A DNA stretch of 64,000 nucleotides from DATBLE01 sp036555585 (GTDB lineage Bacteria > Actinomycetota > Thermoleophilia > Gaiellales > Gaiellaceae): assembly GCA_036555585.1 (NCBI GenBank), contig DATBLE010000024.1, positions 70,624 through 134,623 on the forward strand. The letters run 5' to 3'. This document shows positions 41,820-49,789 of the stretch, piece after piece. The notes under the pieces are model-generated. The model made no database searches, was not told where the DNA came from, and worked only from the letters and a program-made list of their open reading frames with translations. Position 1 is the stretch's first letter. Every line of letters begins with the position of its first letter. The position numbers and the translations under genes are program-made.

Positions 41820-43727
41820 TCACCCCCCGAGCTCGGCGTTGCCGGCGACGGAGACGGGCGCGGAGGCGGCGGGCAGCTCGCGACCCTCGTACCACGCCGT
41901 CAGCGAGCCGGCGGTGCGGCCCTCGGCCAGCGCGGCCCGGAGCTTCCCGGTCGCCGCCTCGTCGATCTCCAGCGTGCGCTCGTCGGCGAACACGACCCCA
42001 TAGGCCTCGCGGGCGAGCTCGAGCGAGGTGAAGTCGTCGAGCACGTCCTCCCGCACGGCGGCCGGGTCGCGCTCGAGCGGGTCGCCGTAGCCGGCGGCGT
42101 TCGGCTCGCGGAACTCGATGAACTCGCCGGCGCGGAACGGGATGCCCGTCACCTTGGCGGGCAGCGCCTCCTCTCGCGGGGTGTCCGGGTTCTTGCGGCA
42201 CGACGCGACGAGGCCGTCCCAGCCGCCGAAGACGCCGGCCGGCGGATCGGTCTGGCGGTCGCCCTCGCACGAATACGTCCCGTCGATCAGGAAGCGGTTG
42301 CGGCGGATGATCCCGACCCCGCCCCGCCACTTCCCGGGCGCGGCGGGCTCGGGCCGGAGCTCGTACTGGTCGCAGCGCATCGGGAAGCGCATGTCGAGCT
42401 CCTCGATCGGGTTGTTGCGCGTGTTCGCCATCAGGTTGTCGACCGAGTCCATCGCGTCCTTGCCGGAGCGGCCGCCGTACGAGCCCTCGTTCACCTCGAG
42501 ATAGAGCCAGTACTCGCCGGCCGACTCGTCGAAGCCGGCGTAGGCGCAGAAGTGGATCCCCGCCGAGTTGCCGCCCGTGACCTTGTCCGGCAGCGCCTCG
42601 GCGAGCGCGAGGTTGACGTTGTCGACCACGCGCTGCGTCTGGCAGAAGCGCGAGAAGCACGCCCGCGGGAAGCTCGGGTTGAAGATCGTCCCCTTCGGCG
42701 CGATCACCTGCACCGGCCGGAAGACGCCGTCGTTCTGCGGCACGTGCTCGGGAAAGGTCGTCTCGTCGAGCAGGATCGTGCGCACCGCGTAGTAGCAGGA
42801 GACGAGCAGCGAGCCCTCGTAGGGGACGTTGTAGCCGGTCGGCACCTCCGGGTTCGAGCCGGTCAGGTCGATGGTGATCTCGTCGCCCTCGACCACCACC
42901 CGCGTCTCCACGCGCAGCCGCTGGTCGCGGTTGCGGGCGTCGTCGTCGAGCCAGCCGACGATCGGCCCGTACGTCCCGTCCGGGATCTTCTCGATCTCGC
43001 GGCGGAGCATCGTCTCGGAGTAGTCCATCCAGTCGTAGGCGGCGCTCATCACCACGTCGGCCCCGTAGCGCTCGACGAGGCGCAGGAAGCGCTCGCGGCC
43101 GAGCTGGCAGGCGGCGAGCATCGCGTTCATGTCGCCGCGGTTCATCGTCTCGGTGCGGACGTTGTCGAAGATCATCCGGTCGAGGTCCTCGTTCAGCTCG
43201 CCACGGCGGTACCAGCGCAGCGCGTTGTAGACCTTCGCCTCGGCGTAGACGTCGAACGCGTCGGCGTTGATCCCCGGGAACGAGCCGCCGACGTCGAGTA
43301 CGTGCGCGGTGACGGCGGCGAAGCCGAGCAGCTCGCCGTCGTGGAAGATCGGCACCGCGACGGCGACGTCCGGCGAGTGCGAGGCGCCCAGGTACGGGTG
43401 GTTGTGGACGATCACGTCCCCGTCCTCGATCTCGTCCTCGAGCCGCCAGAGGAAGCCGCGGATGTACCAGGGCAGCGACCCGATGTGCATCGGCGTCGAG
43501 TCCGACTCGCACAGCTCGCGCCCCTCGGCGTCGAAGATCCCGGCGCCGAGGTCCTCGGACTCGCGGATGATCGACGAGTACGACATCCGGAAGAGGACGC
43601 CCGCCATCTCCTTGGCGATCGCGTGGAAGGCGCCGCCGAGGACGCGCAGGGTGATCGGGTCGACCTCGACGCGCTTCCTGGTCGGCGGTCCGGGCTGCCG
43701 CCCGACCTCGTACTCGGTCACGCTCAT
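41820..43727 (-). CDS. hyuB: Hydantoinase/oxoprolinase B subunit (HyuB)
   Basis: 635-residue B subunit that pairs with HyuA for ATP-dependent cyclic-imide hydrolysis (N-methylhydantoin, hydantoin or 5-oxoproline). Family segments: VDPITLRVLGGAFHAIAKEMAGVLFRMSYSSIIRESEDLG, HNHPYLGASHSPDVAVAVPIFHDGELLGFAAVTAHVLDVGG, TGSNPEVPTGYNVPYEG and TRNNPIEELDMRFP. ATG 43727 overlaps the HyuA stop (ATGA). Confidence 0.93.
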   Translation of the reverse strand: MSVTEYEVGRQPGPPTRKRVEVDPITLRVLGGAFHAIAKEMAGVLFRMSYSSIIRESEDLGAGIFDAEGRELCESDSTPMHIGSLPWYIRGFLWRLEDEIEDGDVIVHNHPYLGASHSPDVAVAVPIFHDGELLGFAAVTAHVLDVGGSFPGINADAFDVYAEAKVYNALRWYRRGELNEDLDRMIFDNVRTETMNRGDMNAMLAACQLGRERFLRLVERYGADVVMSAAYDWMDYSETMLRREIEKIPDGTYGPIVGWLDDDARNRDQRLRVETRVVVEGDEITIDLTGSNPEVPTGYNVPYEGSLLVSCYYAVRTILLDETTFPEHVPQNDGVFRPVQVIAPKGTIFNPSFPRACFSRFCQTQRVVDNVNLALAEALPDKVTGGNSAGIHFCAYAGFDESAGEYWLYLEVNEGSYGGRSGKDAMDSVDNLMANTRNNPIEELDMRFPMRCDQYELRPEPAAPGKWRGGVGIIRRNRFLIDGTYSCEGDRQTDPPAGVFGGWDGLVASCRKNPDTPREEALPAKVTGIPFRAGEFIEFREPNAAGYGDPLERDPAAVREDVLDDFTSLELAREAYGVVFADERTLEIDEAATGKLRAALAEGRTAGSLTAWYEGRELPAASAPVSVAGNAELGG

Positions 43728-45841
43728 TGCGACACCTCCGCAGCGGTCACGGCCTCCGCCTCGGCGGCGACCCCGGTTCCGATCACGATGTTTCCGAAGC
43801 GGTCGACGTGCGCCGTCAGGCCGGGCGGAATCACGGTCGTGGAGTCGTACTGGTTGACGATCGCCGGCCCCTCCAGGCGGTTGCCGGCCTTCAGCGCGGT
43901 CCGGTCGTAGAAGCGCGTCGCCACCTGCTCGAGGCTGCCGCCGACGCGGAACCAGGCGTCGCGCTCGTAGCGCAGCGCCTCCTGCGGCGACGGGTCGCCG
44001 TGGTCGACCTCGGGCACCTGCAGCGGCGGCATCAGCCCGATCCCGCGCACCCGGACGTTCGGGATCTCGATGTCGGACTCCTCGAACCGTCTGGAGTACT
44101 CGCGCTCGTGGATGTCGTGGAAGTCGCGGCGCACCTTCTCGATCCAGTCGTGGTCGACCGGCCCCGAGTCGACGTCCACCCTGAGCTCGTACCCCTGACC
44201 CAGGTACCGGCAGTCGGCGACGCGCTGGATCAGGATCTGCTCCGCCGGGACGCCGTCCTCCTCCAGCTGGACGCGCGCCTGCTCCTCCAGGTCCTCGAAC
44301 GCCCGCTGCAGCGCCGCCGCGTCGAGCCTCGACACGCGCTCGTACACGGTTGAGACGTACTCGTAGACCATGTCGGTGGCGAGGAGGCCGAGCGCCGCGG
44401 TCACGCCCGGGTAGTTGGGGACGACCACCCACGGCGTGCCCACCTCGAGCGCGATCTGGGCGGCGAAGAGCGGCCCGGCGCCGCCCTCGGCGACGAGCGC
44501 GAAGTCGCGGGGGTCGTAGCCCTTGCGCACGGAGTTCTCCTCGATCGACTGCACCATCGAGTGGGTGAGGATCTGCACGGCGCCCATCGACGCCTCCTCC
44601 ACGGACATGCCGAGCGCGCCGGCCGCGCCGCCCTCGAATGCGCGCCGGGCGGCGGCCGCGTCGAGGTCCATCCCGCCGCCCAGGAAGGTCTCGGGGAGCA
44701 GCCAGCCGAGGTTGACCATCGCGTCGGTGGCGGTCGCCTCGGTGCCGCCGCGCCCGTACGCGGCGGGGCCGGGATCGGCACCCGCCGAGCGCGGGCCGAC
44801 GCGGAAGATGCCGCCCGAGTCGACGTAGGCGATCGAGCCGCCGCCGGCGCCGATCGTGTCGACGTCGACCATCGGGATCATCGCCTGATACGGGCCGACC
44901 CTCGTGTCCAGCAGGTGCTTCATGCGCAGCCGGCCCTCCTGGGCGAGGCCGATGTCGGCCGAGGTGCCGCCGACGTCGAGCGTGATCACGTTGTCGTAGC
45001 CGGCCTGGCGCCCGGCCCAGATGCCGCCGACGACGCCGGCGACCGGCCCCGACATCAGCAGGTTCACGGGCCGCGCGATCGCGCCCTCGGCGGTGGCGAC
45101 ACCGCTCGCGGAGGTCATCAAGTGCAGGCCCGTGCGCACGTCCATCGCCCCCAGCTCCTCCTCCAGCCGCCGGACGTAGCTGGAGACGCGCGGGCCGATG
45201 TACGCGTTCAGGCAGACGGTCGAGAAGCGCTCGTACTCGCGGTACTGCGGCAGCACCTCCGACGAGACCGACAGGAACGCGTCCGGGAACTCCTCGCGAA
45301 CGAGCTCGGCCACGCGGGCCTCGTGCTTCGGCTCGAGGAAGGAGAAGAGGAAGCAGACGGCGACCGACTCGACCCCGGCCTTCTTCAGCTTCCGCACCTG
45401 CTCGCGCGCCTTCTCCTCGTCGAGCGGGACGAGGACGGAGCCCTCGCGGGTGATCCGCTCGGGCACGGTCAGGCGGTGGCGGCGGCGCACGATCGGGTAG
45501 CGCTGCCAGGGGAGATCCTGGTAGTTGGAGAAGTTGAGCGGCTTCTTGTGCCGCGCGATGTGGAGGATGTCGCGGTAGCCCTCGGTGGTGATCAGCCCGA
45601 CCTGGGCGCCGTTGTGCTCGATCACGATGTTGGTGGCGATCGTCGTCCCGTGGAAGACCTGCTCCAGCTGCGAGGGCGCGGTTCCGGCGGCGTCGCAGAG
45701 CTCACGGATTCCGCGAACGGTGCCCTGCGACGGATCCGCGGGGGTGGTGGGGACCTTGTGGACCGTGATCGTCCCAGCATCGTCGTCCACGTAGATCAGG
45801 TCGGTGAACGTGCCGCCGACGTCGACTCCGAGTCGCTTCAT
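43724..45841 (-). CDS. hyuA: Hydantoinase/oxoprolinase A subunit (HyuA)
   Basis: 705-residue ATP-binding A subunit of actin-like fold. The N-terminal phosphate motif is GVDVGGTFTDLIYVDD, with HGTTIATNIVIEHNGAQVGLITTEGYRD. A second phosphate motif is VITLDVGGTSADIGL, and an adenosine region is ALVAEGGAGPLFAAQIA. With HyuB it forms an ATP-dependent imidase. The isochorismatase with the N-carbamoylsarcosine-amidase motif elsewhere in the window suggests an N-methylhydantoin-like substrate. The ADH gene ends 9 bases upstream. Confidence 0.94.
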   Translation of the reverse strand: MKRLGVDVGGTFTDLIYVDDDAGTITVHKVPTTPADPSQGTVRGIRELCDAAGTAPSQLEQVFHGTTIATNIVIEHNGAQVGLITTEGYRDILHIARHKKPLNFSNYQDLPWQRYPIVRRRHRLTVPERITREGSVLVPLDEEKAREQVRKLKKAGVESVAVCFLFSFLEPKHEARVAELVREEFPDAFLSVSSEVLPQYREYERFSTVCLNAYIGPRVSSYVRRLEEELGAMDVRTGLHLMTSASGVATAEGAIARPVNLLMSGPVAGVVGGIWAGRQAGYDNVITLDVGGTSADIGLAQEGRLRMKHLLDTRVGPYQAMIPMVDVDTIGAGGGSIAYVDSGGIFRVGPRSAGADPGPAAYGRGGTEATATDAMVNLGWLLPETFLGGGMDLDAAAARRAFEGGAAGALGMSVEEASMGAVQILTHSMVQSIEENSVRKGYDPRDFALVAEGGAGPLFAAQIALEVGTPWVVVPNYPGVTAALGLLATDMVYEYVSTVYERVSRLDAAALQRAFEDLEEQARVQLEEDGVPAEQILIQRVADCRYLGQGYELRVDVDSGPVDHDWIEKVRRDFHDIHEREYSRRFEESDIEIPNVRVRGIGLMPPLQVPEVDHGDPSPQEALRYERDAWFRVGGSLEQVATRFYDRTALKAGNRLEGPAIVNQYDSTTVIPPGLTAHVDRFGNIVIGTGVAAEAEAVTAAEVSQ

Positions 45842-45850
45842 GCCACCCCC

Positions 45851-46879
45851 CTAGGGCTTGAGGACGATCTTGCCGAAGTGCTCACGGCGCTCCATGACCT
45901 CCATCGCCTCCCGCGCCCGGTCGAGCGGGAAGACGTCGTGGACGAGCGGCTCGATCAGGCCGCGGGCGGCCAGGTCGAGCACCTTCTCGATCTCCCAGCG
46001 GGAGTACACGAACGAGCCGATCACCTGCTTCTGGCTGCGGAAGAACGGGATGATGTCGAAGGGGACGACCTCGCCGGAGTGCCCGCCGCAGATCACCAGG
46101 CGGCCGTCCTTGGCCAGCGAGTCGAGCCCCTTCTGGAAGAGCTCTCCGCCGACGTGCTCGAAGACGAGATCGACGCCGCGGCCGTCCGTGGCGCGCATGA
46201 CCTCCTCGACCACGTCCTGCTTCGAGTGGTTGATTCCGACGTCGAGGCCGAGCTCCGTGGCGCGGGCGAGCTTCTGGTCGGAGCTCGCGTTCCCGATCAC
46301 GAACGCCCCGGCCAGGTGCGCCAGCTGCACCGCCGCCGAGCCGATCCCGCTGCCGACCGAGTTGATCATCACGCGTTCCGCGGGCGCGAGCCGCCCGCGC
46401 GTGAACAGCATGTGCCAGGCGGTGCCGAAGGCGATCTGCGTCGCGGCGGCGGCCTCGTCGCTCAGCGAGTCCGGGATCCGGATCAGGTGGCGCACCGAGC
46501 AGGCGAGCTTCTCGGCGTAGCCGCCCGAGGTCGAGAAGCCGATGAACCCCGCGTCGAGGCAGAGCGACTCGCGACCGGTGCAGCAGTAGACGCACTCGCC
46601 GCAGGTGGCCATCAGGTACGGCATCACCCGCTCGCCGACCTCCCAGCCGGTCACGCCCTCGCCGAGCGCCGTGATGCGCCCGACCACCTCCACGCCGAGC
46701 ACGAACGGCGGCTCGACCGGGAAGCGCGAGACACCCTCGCGGACGTCGACGTCGAGGTGGTTCAGCGCCGAGGCGAGGATGTCGATCGCCACCTCGCCCG
46801 GGCCGGGCTCGGGATCCGGCAGCTCCTGCACCTGCAGCACGTCGGAACCGCCGAACTCCTCGAACACGACCGCCTTCAC
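45851..46879 (-). CDS. Zinc-binding alcohol dehydrogenase / quinone-oxidoreductase-like MDR enzyme
   Basis: 342 residues from GTG 46879 with a GGGAGGTG ribosome-binding site. It has the MDR N-terminus KAVVFEEFGGSDVLQVQELPDPEPGPGEVAIDI, structural-zinc cysteines in CGECVYCCTGRESLC and the nucleotide-binding region INSVGSGIGSAAVQLAHLAGAFVIGNA. First gene of the hyu operon, 9 bases from hyuA. It probably reduces or oxidises a pathway aldehyde, ketone or enoyl compound. Confidence 0.88.
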   Translation of the reverse strand: MKAVVFEEFGGSDVLQVQELPDPEPGPGEVAIDILASALNHLDVDVREGVSRFPVEPPFVLGVEVVGRITALGEGVTGWEVGERVMPYLMATCGECVYCCTGRESLCLDAGFIGFSTSGGYAEKLACSVRHLIRIPDSLSDEAAAATQIAFGTAWHMLFTRGRLAPAERVMINSVGSGIGSAAVQLAHLAGAFVIGNASSDQKLARATELGLDVGINHSKQDVVEEVMRATDGRGVDLVFEHVGGELFQKGLDSLAKDGRLVICGGHSGEVVPFDIIPFFRSQKQVIGSFVYSRWEIEKVLDLAARGLIEPLVHDVFPLDRAREAMEVMERREHFGKIVLKP

Positions 46880-46913
46880 GCCGGCACCTCCCACTCGGAC
46901 GGGTAGAGGCCCC

Positions 46914-47071
46914 TTTATGTCTGACTTTCGGGTGGGAGTCAAGAAAGAGCCGATCGCGCGGCTCGAGCGGACAGCAGTGACAGGCTCGAGCCTGTCACTG
47001 CGGTTCGAAGCTGCGCAGCCGCTTCGAGTTGCCGATGGGGATTTGCGTGCCGCGCGAATGTCTGACATAAA
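46914..47071. promoter_or_regulatory. Divergent control region with a split 17-bp operator and palindrome P6
   Basis: TTTATGTCTGAC (46914-46925) and ATGTCTGACATAAA (47058-47071) share the 9-bp direct repeat ATGTCTGAC. Joining their outer halves would give TTTATGTC-T-GACATAAA, a perfect 17-bp palindrome. The 132 bp between them contains P6. This suggests either two operators, one per divergent operon, or an ancestral single operator split by an insertion with a 9-bp target duplication. Confidence 0.55.
46975..47000. repeat. Palindromic element P6 (GACAGGCTCGAGCCTGTC core)
   Basis: A loopless perfect palindrome with 13-bp arms: CAGTGACAGGCTC (46975-46987) and its complement (46988-47000). It lies inside the segment separating the two operator copies. 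Confidence 0.85.
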
Positions 47072-47896
47072 GCCGATACGGCTGCGCTCGACCGACTCCG
47101 CTCCCTGCTCTTCGCACCCGGCTCGGACGAGGCGAAGCTGACGAAGGCGCTCGCCTCCGAGGCCGACGCGGTCGTCGCCGACCTCGAGGACGCGGTCACA
47201 CCCGACCGCAAGGACGAGGCGCGGGAGCTCGTCTCGCGGCTGCGCCCGCCCGTCGTGCGCGTCAACGGCGCCGGCACGCCCTGGTTCGAGGACGACCTTG
47301 CCGCGGTCGAGGACCTGCCGCTGGAGGCGCTCGTGCTGCCGAAGGCGACGCCCGAGGCGGTGGCCGCGCTCGGCCCGGACGGCCCACCGGTGATCGCGAT
47401 CGTCGAGACGGCCCGGGGGCTGCGGCTGGCGTACGAGACGGCGTCGAGCCCGCGGGTGGCCGCGCTCCTGCTCGGCGCCGCCGATCTCGGCGCGGAGCTG
47501 GGCTGGGAGCCACGGCCGGACGGGCTCGAGCTGGTCTACGCCCGCTCGAAGGTGGTCGCCGACTCGGCCGCCGCCGCAATTCGGGGGCCGTTCGACGTCG
47601 TGCACGTCGACACCCGCGACGACGCCGGGCTCGAGGCCGCGGCCCGCTTCGCGCGCTCGCTCGGCTTCCGCGGCAAGGCGTGCATCCACCCGGCGCAGAT
47701 CGGGATCGTCAACCAGGTGTTCCAGCCGGAGGCCGACTCGGTCGCCTGGGCCGAGCGGGTGCTGGACGCGGCCGAGGCGGGCGAGCGCGAGGGCCGCGGC
47801 GCGGTCGCGCTCGACGGAAAGATGATCGACGCGCCGATCGTCGACCGCGCGCGCAGGATCCTGTCCGACGCGAAGGGAGGAACGCATGGCCGCTGA
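47066..47896 (+). CDS. CitE/HpcH-family C-C lyase (citramalyl/malyl-CoA lyase-like); start codon not found
   Basis: The open frame encodes LRSLLFAPGSDEAKLTKALA, ADAVVADLEDAVTPDRKDEAREL, a magnesium-site IVETARGLRLAYE and GFRGKACIHPAQIGIVNQVF, a full CitE-type aldolase. However, the frame opens only after a TGA at 47063, and no ATG, GTG or TTG precedes the conserved core. The first GTG (47255) would delete LLFAPGSDE and DLEDAV. A nearby ATG (47058) is in another frame. The start is therefore non-canonical, frame-shifted or lost. The gene overlaps the next by 11 bases. Confidence 0.75.
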   Translation, partial: HKADTAALDRLRSLLFAPGSDEAKLTKALASEADAVVADLEDAVTPDRKDEARELVSRLRPPVVRVNGAGTPWFEDDLAAVEDLPLEALVLPKATPEAVAALGPDGPPVIAIVETARGLRLAYETASSPRVAALLLGAADLGAELGWEPRPDGLELVYARSKVVADSAAAAIRGPFDVVHVDTRDDAGLEAAARFARSLGFRGKACIHPAQIGIVNQVFQPEADSVAWAERVLDAAEAGEREGRGAVALDGKMIDAPIVDRARRILSDAKGGTHGR

Positions 47897-48416
47897 GACG
47901 ACGACCGCTCCGAAGGCCTGGGAGGGCCGGTTCTACGAGGACCTCGACGTCGGCGACGTCTTCCGCAGCCGCTTCGGCCGCACCGTCACCGACGGCGACA
48001 ACCTCCTCTTCTCGGCGCTGACCCACAACACGAACTCGATCCACTTCGACGCCGTCCACGCCGGGCGGACGCAGTTCGGGCAGATCCTGGTGAACAGCAC
48101 GTTCACGCTCGCGCTGGTCACCGGCCTGACCGTCCCGGACACGAGCGAGAACGCCGCGGCCAACCTCGCGTGGACCGACATCACGCTGCCGAACCCCGTG
48201 TTCGTCGGCGACACGCTCTGGGCCGAGAGCGAGATCCTGGAGAAGCGCGAGTCGAAGTCGAACCCGAGCGTCGGCATCGTCTCGATGCGCTGCCGCGGGA
48301 TCAACCAGCGCGGCCAGGTGGTGATCGAGTACCGCCGCACGTTCATGCTCTACAAGCGCTCGGCGCCCGAGGTCGAGCGCAGCTTTCCCGGCACCGGCGA
48401 GGACTGGAGGGTGTGA
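47886..48416 (+). CDS. MaoC-family dehydratase (mesaconyl-CoA-hydratase-like)
   Basis: 176 residues of the hot-dog fold: FYEDLDVGDVFRSRFGRTVTDGDNLLFSALTHNTNSIHFD (the hydratase-2 Asp/His region), then LVNSTFTLALVTGLTV and DITLPNPVFVGDTLWAESEILEKRESKS. It probably hydrates an unsaturated dicarboxylyl-CoA. It sits between CitE and MmgE/PrpD, consistent with an acyl-CoA dehydrogenase, MaoC hydratase, CitE lyase sequence. Confidence 0.9.
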   Translation: MAAETTTAPKAWEGRFYEDLDVGDVFRSRFGRTVTDGDNLLFSALTHNTNSIHFDAVHAGRTQFGQILVNSTFTLALVTGLTVPDTSENAAANLAWTDITLPNPVFVGDTLWAESEILEKRESKSNPSVGIVSMRCRGINQRGQVVIEYRRTFMLYKRSAPEVERSFPGTGEDWRV

Positions 48417-49789
48417 TGGCCACCGCAGCGGAACGGTTCGCGACCTTCGCGCTCGAGCTGGAGCTCGACGACGTCCCCGGCGAGGTGGTCGAGGCGGCGA
48501 AGCTGCACGTCCTCGACGTGCTCGGCTGCGGCCTCGCCGCGCACGGCCTCGGGATCGCCGGCGAGGGACGGACGGCGATGGCGGAGCTCGGCGGCGAGCC
48601 CGAGGCGTCCGTGATCGGCCTGGAGGCCGGGCTGCCGGCGCCCAACGCGGCCTTCGCCAACGCCATGCTCTGCCACGGCCTCGACTTCGACGACACGCAC
48701 TCGGACTCGGTCTCGCACGTAAGCACCGTGGTCGTGCCGGCGGCGGCCGCGCTCGCCGAGGCGCGCGGCGCCGGCGGGCGCGAGCTGCTGACTGCGATCG
48801 TGGCCGGGAACGAGATCGTCACGCGCATCGGCATGGCCACGCCCGGGGCGTTTCACAGACGCGGCTTCCATCCGACCGCGATCTGCGGGATCTTCGGCGC
48901 GACCGCCGCCGCGGCCTGCCTCGGCGGGCTGTCGCACGCCGAGACGGCGAGCGCGCTGGGGATCGCCGGGAGCATGGCCTCGGGCCTGTTCGCCTACCTC
49001 GATGACGCGACCGCGACCAAGCCGATCCACCCTGCGTGGGCGGCGCACGGCGCGCTGGTCGCAGCGCGGCTCGCGTCGCTCGGCGCCGAAGGCCCGCCCG
49101 GCGTGCTGGAGGGGCGGTTCGGCCTCTACCACGCGTTCGTCGACACGCGGATCGACCTGGAGCCGCAGCTCGCCGACCTCGGCGAGCGCTGGGAGACGCC
49201 GCGGATCGCGTTCAAGGCGTTCCCGGCCTGCCACTTCATCCACGGCTCGCTCGGGGCAACCGCGTCGCTGGTCGGCTCCGTCGACCCGGACGAGGTCGAG
49301 GAGATCGTCGTCACGGTGCCGGAGGCGGGCGTCTCGCTCGTGCTCGAGCCGGCCGAGTCGAAGGTGGCGCCGCGCACCGACTACGAGGGCAAGTTCTCGC
49401 TGCAGTACTCGACCGCGGCGATGCTCGTGCACGGCCGGGTCGGTCTGGCGACGTACACGCCGGAGGCGCTGGCCGACGAGAAGGTGCTCGGGCTCGCCCG
49501 GAAGGTGCGCTACGAGACGAAGGAGTACGCGTCGTACCCGGCAGCCTTCCCGGGCGGCGTGCGCATCGTGCTACGCGACGGCTCGACGCTCGACGCCGAC
49601 CTGCCGCACCAGCTGGGGGCGCCCGAGAACCCGATGACGGCCGAGCAGGTGCGCGACAAGTTCCGCGAGAACGCGGCGCTCGCGGGCGGGTCGTTCGAGG
49701 CGCTCGAGCAGGCGGTGCTCGACCTGGAGGAATGCCACGACGTGCACGCCGTCCTGTCACAGCTCGGCGGCCACGCAGTCGCGGCATGA
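48416..49789 (+). CDS. MmgE/PrpD family protein
   Basis: 457 residues beginning MATAAERFATFALELELDDVPGEVVEAAKLHVLDVLGCGLAAHG. Conserved family blocks are NAMLCHGLDFDDTHSDSVSHVSTVVVPAALAL-like, GRFGLYHAFVD and FKAFPACHFIHGSLGATASL. Members are 2-methylcitrate dehydratases, cis-aconitate decarboxylases or iminodisuccinate epimerases, so it acts on a di- or tricarboxylate. TGATG coupling to MaoC and ATGA to the next gene. Confidence 0.9.
   Translation: MATAAERFATFALELELDDVPGEVVEAAKLHVLDVLGCGLAAHGLGIAGEGRTAMAELGGEPEASVIGLEAGLPAPNAAFANAMLCHGLDFDDTHSDSVSHVSTVVVPAAAALAEARGAGGRELLTAIVAGNEIVTRIGMATPGAFHRRGFHPTAICGIFGATAAAACLGGLSHAETASALGIAGSMASGLFAYLDDATATKPIHPAWAAHGALVAARLASLGAEGPPGVLEGRFGLYHAFVDTRIDLEPQLADLGERWETPRIAFKAFPACHFIHGSLGATASLVGSVDPDEVEEIVVTVPEAGVSLVLEPAESKVAPRTDYEGKFSLQYSTAAMLVHGRVGLATYTPEALADEKVLGLARKVRYETKEYASYPAAFPGGVRIVLRDGSTLDADLPHQLGAPENPMTAEQVRDKFRENAALAGGSFEALEQAVLDLEECHDVHAVLSQLGGHAVAA

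Noticed and set aside
46926..47057. Insertion sequence or classical MITE between the divergent operons
   Set aside because: There are 9-bp flanking repeats, but I cannot see terminal inverted repeats at the segment ends. It stays a hypothesis and is not annotated as a mobile element.
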